Shown: in pieces, positions 1 through 5,347 of the stretch
Numbering within the stretch: the first letter of the stretch is position 1
Layout: every line of letters starts with the position of its first letter
DNA from: Maritimibacter sp.
GTDB taxonomy: Bacteria; Pseudomonadota; Alphaproteobacteria; Rhodobacterales; Rhodobacteraceae
Assembly: GCA_003520545.1 (NCBI GenBank)
Contig: DOUP01000018.1
Span: 1 to 5,791, forward strand
Length of the DNA stretch: 5,791 bases
Reading direction: 5' to 3'
The notes under the pieces: generated by a model
Told to the model about the DNA's origin: nothing
The model's input: the letters and a program-made list of their open reading frames with translations, nothing else
Database searches by the model: none
Made by a program: the position numbers and the translations under genes

Positions 1-70
1 ATCGCGATAAGTCCGGCTCCAGTCGCGGGACCCGCAAGCCCTCGACCGTCATGTTTGTCGATAGACCCAT
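1..70 (-). CDS. 5' end of an unidentified divergent gene (partial)
   Basis: Reading the minus strand from an ATG at 70 gives 23 codons without a stop before the window edge (MGLSTNMTVEGLRVPRLEP...). An AAAGGA-type ribosome binding site lies at plus-strand positions 78-83, about seven bases from the ATG, which is good spacing and the main support for a real start. A second in-frame ATG at 52 has no such site. The gene would be transcribed away from the DUF2239 gene, with only 57 bp between the two starts, so the promoters must overlap or abut. The peptide is too short to assign to a family and no function is proposed. The chief alternative is that this is non-coding sequence with a chance open frame. 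Confidence 0.45.
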   Translation of the reverse strand, partial: MGLSTNMTVEGLRVPRLEPDLSR

Positions 71-83
71 CTTGCGTTCCTTT

Positions 84-112
84 TTATCCGGGTATATGTC
101 TCCTGTCATAAT
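84..112 (+). promoter_or_regulatory. Candidate promoter of the DUF2239 gene
   Basis: A CATAAT hexamer at 107-112 matches the -10 consensus at five of six positions. Seventeen bases upstream lies a poor -35 (TTATCC, 84-89). Transcription would start near 119, leaving a leader of only about ten bases before the ATG at 128. This would fit a near-leaderless message and the weak ribosome binding site (GGGTG, 120-124). The call rests on position and the -10 match only. Confidence 0.3.
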
Positions 113-126
113 TTCATCCGGGTGTA
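85..126. repeat. Two direct copies of an ATCCGGGT operator-like element, 30 bp apart
   Basis: The octamer ATCCGGGT occurs at 86-93 and again at 116-123, a period of exactly 30 bp. The flanks partly match as well (TTT two bases before, TA one base after). Each copy sits in an imperfect dyad centred on CCGG (TATCCGGGTA at 85-94; CATCCGGGTG at 115-124). The first overlaps the presumed -35 and the second covers the presumed transcription start, so a bound protein could block the promoter. Thirty base pairs is close to three helical turns, which would put both sites on the same face of the DNA. The regulator is unknown. Confidence 0.4.
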
Positions 127-127
127 A

Positions 128-661
128 ATGATGACCGACGAGATCTTGACCGCCTTCCAAAACCACGCGCGCCTCGCCTCGGGCACGCGCACCGAACTTG
201 AGCGGACACTCGCTCCCCTCGGTCCCCATCCCGAGGGTCTCTTGGTGTTCTCGGATACGACAGGTGCACAAACCGACCTCAACCTGACCGATCACGATGT
301 GCCCCCGCCCCGGCGCGGTCGCCCGAAGCTTGGAGTGAAAGCGCGCGAGATTACCCTGCTTCCCCGCCATTGGGAGTGGCTCGCCGGGCAGCGCGGCGGC
401 GCTTCCGCGGCCCTGCGCCGACTGGTGGACGACGCCATGCGTGCCGCCCCGGAGGATGACCCGCGCGGCCCGGATCGGGCCTATCGCTTCCTGTCCGCCA
501 TCGCGGGCGATTTGCCCGGATACGAGGCCGCGCTGCGGGCGCTCTATGCGAACGACCCTGACGAAACACGGGCCGCCATGCGAAACTGGCCGGACGATAT
601 CCGCACCCACGCGCTTGTTTTGGCTGGCTTTTCTCCGCCCACAGCCCCGTCCACACCCTGA
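128..661 (+). CDS. DUF2239 family protein
   Basis: A 177-residue protein that I recognise as a member of the uncharacterised DUF2239 family, mainly from the segment at residues 63-105: RGRPKLG, then EITLLPRHWEWL, then GGASAALRRLVDDA. No signal peptide or membrane segment is visible, so it should be cytoplasmic. That segment reads as a basic GRP-type arm, a short beta strand and two helices, which resembles a ribbon-helix-helix DNA-binding unit; this is my inference from the pattern and not a known function. The C-terminal half (about 112-168) is probably helical, with a FLSAIAGDLPGYEAALRALYAND stretch broken only by turns, and the last ten residues are Pro/Thr/Ser-rich and likely disordered. 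Two adjacent ATGs (128 and 131) could both start the protein; the weak GGGTG site at 120-124 is better spaced for the second. It appears to be a single-gene transcript, with 168 bp before the next gene. Confidence 0.85.
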   Translation: MMTDEILTAFQNHARLASGTRTELERTLAPLGPHPEGLLVFSDTTGAQTDLNLTDHDVPPPRRGRPKLGVKAREITLLPRHWEWLAGQRGGASAALRRLVDDAMRAAPEDDPRGPDRAYRFLSAIAGDLPGYEAALRALYANDPDETRAAMRNWPDDIRTHALVLAGFSPPTAPSTP

Positions 662-805
662 TGCCCCCACCGGGTCCACCGGCCCTGCCGACCTGCCTGC
701 ACAAGAATGCAAAGGCTGAAACCCCTTCGATAAATCGTTGTCCGTGAATGTGTTGGCCGCAGCCCCGTCCGAGATTGATGGGGCCCGCGATCTGCCCTAG
801 CCTGT

Positions 806-829
806 CCCTTGTCCAATAGGGAGGCCGAC
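806..829 (+). promoter_or_regulatory. metY ribosome binding site, partly within a small hairpin
   Basis: AGGGAGG at 818-824 lies five bases before the ATG at 830. It decides the start against the in-frame TTG at 809, which lies upstream of this site and has none of its own. The CCCT at 806-809 can pair with the AGGG at 818-821 (8-base loop). Alternatively CCCTA at 795-799 can pair with TAGGG at 817-821. Either pairing would cover part of the site, but both stems are short. The rest of the gap from 662 holds no gene and no terminator that I can support. Confidence 0.6.
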
Positions 830-2116
830 ATGACAGATGCACAAATGAACGGATTCGACACGCTGCAGGTGCACGCGGGCACCGAACCCGACCCGGCAAC
901 CGGCGCACGCCAGGTGCCGATTTACCAGACCACTTCCTATGTCTTCAAAGACGCCGACCATGCCGCACGGCTCTTCAACCTCGAAGAAGTGGGCTACATC
1001 TACTCCCGCCTCACCAACCCGACCGTCGGCGCGCTCGCCAACCGGATCGTGGCGCTCGAAGGCGGCGTTGGCGGGGTCTGCACCTCGTCGGGTCATGCAG
1101 CCCAGCTCATGGCGCTCTACCCCCTGATGGGCCCCGGCAAGAATATCGTTGCCTCGACCCGGCTCTACGGCGGCACCTACACCCAGTTCACCCAGGTCTT
1201 CGCGCGGTTCGGCTGGTCCTGCACCTTCGTGGATTTCGACGACCCGGCAGCGGTGGAAGCCGCCATCGACGACGACCCCCGCGCGATCTTCTGCGAAAGC
1301 CTTGCGAACCCTGTGGGCTACCCCATCGACCTCGACGCGATCGGCAAGGTCGCGCAGAAAGCGGGGCTTCCGCTCGTTGTCGACAACACATCTGCCACGC
1401 CCTATCTCTGCCGCCCCTTCGATCACGGCGCGACGCTGGTGGTCCACTCGACCACCAAGTATCTCACCGGCAACGGCACCGTAACCGGCGGCGCCATCGT
1501 GGACTCGGGCAAGTTCGACTGGTCCGCTTCCGGCAAATTCCCGTCGCTCTCGGAACCGGAACCCGCCTATCACGGCATCAACTTCCACGCTGCGTTGGGC
1601 GAAATGGCCTTCACCTTCCACTCCATCGCCGTCGGCCTGCGCGATCTGGGCATGACCATGAACCCGCAAGCCGCGCACTATACGCTTATGGGTATCGAAA
1701 CCCTGTCGCTTCGGATGCGCAAACACGTTGAAAACGCTCAGAAAGTCGCGGAATGGCTGGAAGCGCACGACAAGGTCGAGATGGTCAACTACGCGGGCCT
1801 CAAATCCTCTCCCGTCCATGAGACCGGCAAGCGCATCTTCCCGCGCGGCACCGGCGCGCTCTTCACCGTGGCGCTCAAGGGCGGCTTTGATGACTGCGTG
1901 AAACTGGTCTCGAACCTGAAGCTCTTCTCCCACGTCGCGAACCTTGGCGACACCCGCTCACTCGTCATCCACTCGGCCTCCACGACCCACCGCCAACTCA
2001 CCGACGAGCAGCGCGAAGCGGCTGGCGCGGGCAACAACGTGGTGCGCCTGTCCATCGGCATCGAAGACGCCGAGGACATCATCGCCGACCTGGACCAGGC
2101 GCTCGCCGCCCTGTAA
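830..2116 (+). CDS. metY: O-acetylhomoserine sulfhydrylase (aminocarboxypropyltransferase), MetY type
   Basis: A cytoplasmic PLP enzyme of the Cys/Met metabolism family. It would combine O-acetylhomoserine with sulfide to make homocysteine (or with methanethiol to make methionine), releasing acetate. The 428 residues fit MetY proteins (about 425-445) better than the shorter MetZ and MetB/MetC relatives. Visible motifs in order are the YSR of GYIYSRLTNPT (Y58 and R60, phosphate contacts from the partner subunit), SSGHAAQ at 87-92, the cofactor aspartate D185 in VVDNTSATPYL, the Schiff-base lysine K210 in HSTTKYLTGNG, LGMTMNPQAAHYTLMGIETLSLRM split around residues 273-296, and R376 in the DTRSLVIHSASTTH segment that binds the substrate carboxylate. 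The last is usually HPAS in the family; here it is HSAS. The start is fixed by AGGGAGG at 818-824. It is followed by a strong terminator, so it is probably transcribed alone. Substrate preference (acetyl or succinyl homoserine) cannot be read with certainty. Confidence 0.93.
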   Translation: MTDAQMNGFDTLQVHAGTEPDPATGARQVPIYQTTSYVFKDADHAARLFNLEEVGYIYSRLTNPTVGALANRIVALEGGVGGVCTSSGHAAQLMALYPLMGPGKNIVASTRLYGGTYTQFTQVFARFGWSCTFVDFDDPAAVEAAIDDDPRAIFCESLANPVGYPIDLDAIGKVAQKAGLPLVVDNTSATPYLCRPFDHGATLVVHSTTKYLTGNGTVTGGAIVDSGKFDWSASGKFPSLSEPEPAYHGINFHAALGEMAFTFHSIAVGLRDLGMTMNPQAAHYTLMGIETLSLRMRKHVENAQKVAEWLEAHDKVEMVNYAGLKSSPVHETGKRIFPRGTGALFTVALKGGFDDCVKLVSNLKLFSHVANLGDTRSLVIHSASTTHRQLTDEQREAAGAGNNVVRLSIGIEDAEDIIADLDQALAAL

Positions 2117-2142
2117 GTTCAGCCGCGCGACGAGATCGGACG

Positions 2143-2169
2143 AAAAGGGCGGAGAAATCCGCCCTTTTT
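2143..2169. terminator. Bidirectional rho-independent terminator between metY and the YibQ-like gene
   Basis: GGGCGGA (2147-2153) pairs perfectly with TCCGCCC (2158-2164) around a GAAA tetraloop. The stem is extended by AAAA (2143-2146) against TTTT, and followed by five T residues (2165-2169). Read on the minus strand the A run becomes a T tract, so it should stop both metY and the convergent gene that ends at 2209. It begins 26 bases after the metY stop codon. Confidence 0.92.
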
Positions 2170-2208
2170 CATTCCGACCATTCCAGAAAACGCGGGCCGG
2201 GCCGGCGC

Positions 2209-3630
2209 CTACTGATCCATCAGCACAGCCGAGACCGGGGCAAGGTTCACGGTTTGCGCCCGGTTGCCCAGCGACCATTCCAACAGTGCCTGAAGGCTAT
2301 CTGACCGGACCCGTGCAATCGCGATCACACCTTCGTCCGCGCGGGCCCGAAACGCCACGTTGTCGAGAAACCGGCGCATCACGTCCGGGGCCTGCCCCTC
2401 GCTATCGAGGTCGCGAAACACCATGCCCGCAGGCACGCCTTCCTTCACGGCCGATTTGTGCCCCGTGTTCAACCCTTCGGGATAGGTGACAAGGCCAAGC
2501 CCCTCTTCGCCCAGCACGGTCGCAACCTGCACCGCCGTGCCGACAAGCGACTGGAAACCGGCGTCGGCGGGAAACAGCACCGCGACCGCATCGGCCATGA
2601 GCGGCTCATAGACCTGGAACGTCACGTCCACATCGGCGGGCGTCGCCCCCGTCGGCAAGGGCACCATGAGCACCACTTCCGCGCCCGCGTCCCGGTAAAA
2701 CTGCATCGCCGCCTCGGCGTCCGGAGCCGAGGCATCCACCGCAACCGACAACGGGAACGGCATCACCGCGAGATCACCCACGTCTTCGCGCGACGGGCCC
2801 TGGTCGATCAGCACAACGCTCATCTTGGGCAGCGCCGGATCGCCCGTATAGGGGATGGCGTTGCGTTCAATGGCGGGCGCTTGCGGCACCTCGGCGGCCT
2901 CCTCTTCGGCCGCACCGTCAGACTCTGGCGCCTCCTCTGCCCCCACGCTGGGCAACCGCCCCGTCACGATGGTCTCGTCTGCCGCAGGCATCGAATTGTC
3001 CGGCGCAGCCTCCTCTGCCTCCTCGACCACAGGCTCAGGACCGGCGTCCGGTTCGCTCTCAGGCTGCGGCATAGGCTCCGGCGTCACCACCGCGACCTCC
3101 GGGGCTTCCTCTTCGGTCGGTTCAGGGACGTCCGGCGCATCGACCGCAGGTTCGGCGTCTTCCGCGTCCGGCATCTCCACCATTTCGTCCGGGGCCGTTT
3201 CGGTCACCGGCGCGCTGTCGTCCTCAACGCGCAGGTCGTCTTCCATCGGGTCGGCCGGATCGTCCGGCATTTGAGCGGGATCGTCAGTCCCGCCGGTCGG
3301 ATCACCCGCGGACTGGGCCTGCGCGTCCGGCGCCGCATCGTCCGGCGTCTCCTCCACATCGGGCGACGCCATGTCCAGGTCTTCTTCGGTCAAAGGCTCA
3401 GGGTCGGACACGGGGGCGGTCTCCGGCACAGTTTCCGCCACCGCGTCTTCCGGAGCCTCGGACACCTCCGCAGGCGGCGCCTCGACCTCCGGCGCCTCGC
3501 CAAACGTCACCATGGCACCGTCTTCACCGGGCAAGGCCACCGGCTCCATCACCAGAGCTGCCGTGCCGATACCGACCGCAGAGACCACTGCGCCAACCAC
3601 AATTCCTGAAATCGTTCCGCGTGCCACCAT
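2209..3630 (-). CDS. yibQ: YibQ-like divergent polysaccharide deacetylase family protein, membrane-anchored, degenerate active site
   Basis: A 473-residue protein in three parts. Residues about 8-28 form a hydrophobic membrane segment with a basic start and no cleavage site or lipobox, so the rest should lie in the periplasm. Residues 44-255 are a disordered linker of Pro, Ala, Glu and Asp: 69 acidic residues by my count, no lysine and two arginines. Residues about 268-470 form the C-terminal domain, which I recognise as the Rhodobacterales version of the divergent polysaccharide deacetylase (YibQ, NodB-like fold). It begins MSVVLIDQGPS and includes VTYPEGLNT, GVPAGMVFRDLDSEGQ, RRFLDNVAFRA and NLAPVSAVL. 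Typical members have IIDDLG, LHLPMEP, NNHMGS and GHP motifs carrying the metal ligands. Here these read LIDQGP, LMVPLP, LFPADAG and ARV, so enzyme activity is doubtful. The start could be ATG at 3630 or GTG at 3627 (MARGTISG); the AGGGGG site is better spaced for the GTG. An in-frame extension to 3723 would need a TTG and cover the promoter. The gene is convergent with metY and divergent from trpG. Confidence 0.83.
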   Translation of the reverse strand: MVARGTISGIVVGAVVSAVGIGTAALVMEPVALPGEDGAMVTFGEAPEVEAPPAEVSEAPEDAVAETVPETAPVSDPEPLTEEDLDMASPDVEETPDDAAPDAQAQSAGDPTGGTDDPAQMPDDPADPMEDDLRVEDDSAPVTETAPDEMVEMPDAEDAEPAVDAPDVPEPTEEEAPEVAVVTPEPMPQPESEPDAGPEPVVEEAEEAAPDNSMPAADETIVTGRLPSVGAEEAPESDGAAEEEAAEVPQAPAIERNAIPYTGDPALPKMSVVLIDQGPSREDVGDLAVMPFPLSVAVDASAPDAEAAMQFYRDAGAEVVLMVPLPTGATPADVDVTFQVYEPLMADAVAVLFPADAGFQSLVGTAVQVATVLGEEGLGLVTYPEGLNTGHKSAVKEGVPAGMVFRDLDSEGQAPDVMRRFLDNVAFRARADEGVIAIARVRSDSLQALLEWSLGNRAQTVNLAPVSAVLMDQ

Positions 3631-3734
3631 TGGCCCCCTACTGACCGGGTTCCCCGATGCCTTGACCCTTGGCACCGGCTCTGAACATGTATAACCCGAC
3701 AAACACACGATAAAAGCCCCCAAAGGTGCGGCCC
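3631..3734. promoter_or_regulatory. Divergent promoter region between the YibQ-like gene and trpG
   Basis: These 104 bp must hold promoters for both directions. On the plus strand TTGACC (3662-3667) and TTGGCA (3669-3674) are each one base from the -35 consensus, and TATAAC (3690-3695) is one base from the -10 consensus. However, the spacings (22 and 15 bp) are not ideal, so no exact pair is assigned. On the minus strand the same site reads TTATAC and could be the -10 of the YibQ-like gene, with no clear -35. There is no tryptophan-codon-rich leader peptide and no attenuator-like set of hairpins. The only leader ORF seen (3687-3713, MYNPTNTR) has no ribosome binding site. Confidence 0.4.
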
Positions 3735-4331
3735 ATGATCCTGCTTATCGATAATTACGACAGCTTCACCTACAACCTCGTCCATTATTTTGGCGAGCTT
3801 GGCGCGGATGTCGTGGTCAAACGCAACGACGCCCTGAACGTGCAGGAGGCCGTCGGCATGGGGGCAGAAGCCATCATCCTGTCGCCCGGCCCCGGCACAC
3901 CTGACGACAGCGGCATCTGCCTGCCGGTCACGCTGGCCGCCGCCGAGGCAAAGATCCCGCTGTTCGGCGTCTGTCTGGGGCACCAGACCATCGGCCAGGT
4001 CTTCGGCGGCGTCGTCCATCGCCATTCAGAAATCGTGCACGGCAAGATGGGCGAGATTTTTCACGACGGCAAAGGCGTGTTCCGCGGCCTGCCCTCGCCG
4101 CTCCATGGCACGCGGTACCATTCGCTCGTGGTGGACCGCGACCAGCTGCCCGAGGAGCTGGAAGTGACCGCATGGCTCGAAGACGGCACCATCATGGGGC
4201 TCAGGCACCGCGAACACCTGATCGAAGGCGTGCAATTCCACCCCGAAAGCATCCGCTCGGAACACGGCCACCAGATGCTGAAGAACTTCCTCGAAGACGC
4301 GGGCGTCAAGCTGAAGGAGACGGCGGCATGA
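3735..4331 (+). CDS. trpG: Anthranilate synthase component II (glutamine amidotransferase subunit)
   Basis: A class I glutamine amidotransferase that hydrolyses glutamine and passes ammonia to TrpE, which makes anthranilate from chorismate in the cytoplasm. The 198 residues are the usual length for a stand-alone TrpG. It opens with the family signature ILLIDNYDSFTYNLVHY. The oxyanion loop SPGPGTPDDSG spans 50-60, the nucleophile is C80 in GVCLGHQ, and H169 and E171 in VQFHPES complete the triad. RYHSLVV at 127-133 is also typical. I chose the ATG at 3735 over the GTG at 3726: it gives the standard N terminus, and AAGG at 3723-3726 lies eight bases upstream. Its close homologue PabA (for folate) can look alike and some TrpG proteins serve both pathways, but translational coupling to trpD supports TrpG. 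TrpE is not in this window, so its partner must be encoded elsewhere. Confidence 0.95.
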   Translation: MILLIDNYDSFTYNLVHYFGELGADVVVKRNDALNVQEAVGMGAEAIILSPGPGTPDDSGICLPVTLAAAEAKIPLFGVCLGHQTIGQVFGGVVHRHSEIVHGKMGEIFHDGKGVFRGLPSPLHGTRYHSLVVDRDQLPEELEVTAWLEDGTIMGLRHREHLIEGVQFHPESIRSEHGHQMLKNFLEDAGVKLKETAA

Positions 4332-5347
4332 GCGACACCATGAAGCCCCTGATTTTCGCGGCCTCCGAAGGCCCCCTGTCGCGCGCTCAGGCCGAAGCCG
4401 CCTTCGAGGAGCTGTTTAACGGCACCGCGACCCCCGCCCAGATGGGCGGTCTCCTGATGGCCATGCGCGCCCGCGGCGAAAGCGTCGCCGAATACGCCGC
4501 CGCCGCCGCCGTCATGCGCGCCAAATGCGTGCCCGTGAAAGCGCCCGATGGCGCGATGGACATCGTCGGAACCGGCGGCGACGGAAAGGGCACGCTCAAC
4601 ATCTCCACCGCCACCGCCTTCGTGGTCGCGGGTGCTGGCGTCCCGGTCGCCAAACACGGCAACCGCAACCTCTCGTCCAAATCCGGCGCGGCAGATGCGC
4701 TCGGCGCCATGGGCATCGACGTGATGGTCGAGGCCCCGGTCGTGGAACGCGCGTTGGCCGAGGTCGGCATTGGCTTCATGATGGCCCCCATGCACCACCC
4801 GGCGATCAAACACGTGATGCCGGTGCGCACCGAACTGGGCTGCAAGACGATCTTCAACATCCTTGGCCCTCTCACCAACCCCGCAGGCGTCAAACGCCAG
4901 CTCACCGGCGCCTTCGCGGTCGACCTGATCTTCCCCATGGCCGAAACGCTTCAAGCCCTCGGCTCCGAGAAGGCCTGGCTCGTCCATGGCTCCGACGGCA
5001 CCGACGAGATCGCCATCTCCGGCCCCACCGACGTGGCCGTGTTGGAGAACGACAAGATCACTGGGATGACCATCCGCCCGGAGGACGCGGGCCTTCCCGT
5101 CCATCCGTTCAAGGACATCCTGGGCGGCACGCCCGAGGAAAACGGGCAGGCCTTCGCCGCCCTTTTGGGTGGGGCGCAAAGCGCCTACCGCGACGCGGTC
5201 TGCCTGAACGCCGCCGCCGCGCTCGTCGTCGCGGACAAGGCGTCGGACCTCAAACAAGGCGTGGAAGTGGCCCGTGAGTCGATCGATTCCGGCGCGGCAA
5301 AATCCAAGGTCGAAGGTCTCGCCAGGATCACGCAAGGCGCGGCATGA
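4328..5347 (+). CDS. trpD: Anthranilate phosphoribosyltransferase
   Basis: This enzyme transfers the phosphoribosyl group of PRPP to anthranilate, giving phosphoribosyl-anthranilate and pyrophosphate, the second step of tryptophan synthesis. At 339 residues it is full length for the family. The small helical N-terminal domain (about 1-75) includes ATPAQMGGLLMAMRARGES. The PRPP-binding GTGGDGKGTLNIST lies at 81-94 and KHGNR at 109-113, followed by SSKSGAADALGAMG. R167 in VRTELGCKT lies before GPLTNPA at 180-186, and the magnesium-binding D226-E227 pair sits in HGSDGTDEI. All expected catalytic motifs are present. The start overlaps the trpG stop as ATGA, and AAGGAG at 4314-4319 lies eight bases upstream within trpG, so the two are probably translationally coupled. 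Confidence 0.97.
   Translation: MSDTMKPLIFAASEGPLSRAQAEAAFEELFNGTATPAQMGGLLMAMRARGESVAEYAAAAAVMRAKCVPVKAPDGAMDIVGTGGDGKGTLNISTATAFVVAGAGVPVAKHGNRNLSSKSGAADALGAMGIDVMVEAPVVERALAEVGIGFMMAPMHHPAIKHVMPVRTELGCKTIFNILGPLTNPAGVKRQLTGAFAVDLIFPMAETLQALGSEKAWLVHGSDGTDEIAISGPTDVAVLENDKITGMTIRPEDAGLPVHPFKDILGGTPEENGQAFAALLGGAQSAYRDAVCLNAAAALVVADKASDLKQGVEVARESIDSGAAKSKVEGLARITQGAA

Noticed and set aside
662..829. SAM-II type or other methionine-related riboswitch upstream of metY
   Set aside because: The gap contains TGCAAAGGCTGAAA and a weak hairpin at 695-716, but I could not match the conserved SAM-II core or its pseudoknot. A covariance-model scan would settle it.
797..1933. Long minus-strand ORF opposite metY (378 codons)
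   Set aside because: It is the shadow of a GC-rich coding frame. The translation matches no family I know and metY has clear motifs throughout.
2458..3609. Long plus-strand ORFs opposite the YibQ-like gene, including a His/Arg-rich 383-codon frame and Ser/Gly/Ala-rich frames
   Set aside because: Their odd compositions are produced by the Glu/Asp/Pro/Ala codons of the acidic linker on the other strand. No ribosome binding site or family match supports them.
3631..3723. N-terminal extension of the YibQ-like protein starting at a TTG at 3723, with Cys residues suggesting a lipoprotein
   Set aside because: It lacks a lipobox, has a rare start codon, and would place coding sequence over the promoter. 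A ribosome binding site sits just before the 3630/3627 starts.
3631..3734. trp attenuator or leader peptide before trpG
   Set aside because: There are no tandem Trp codons, no competing hairpins and no T tract. The only mini-ORF (3687-3713) lacks Trp and a ribosome binding site.
4061..5335. Minus-strand ORF of 424 codons opposite trpG and trpD
   Set aside because: Both trpG and trpD carry all catalytic motifs over the same bases, and the antisense product is a Gly/His/Arg-rich sequence of shadow type.
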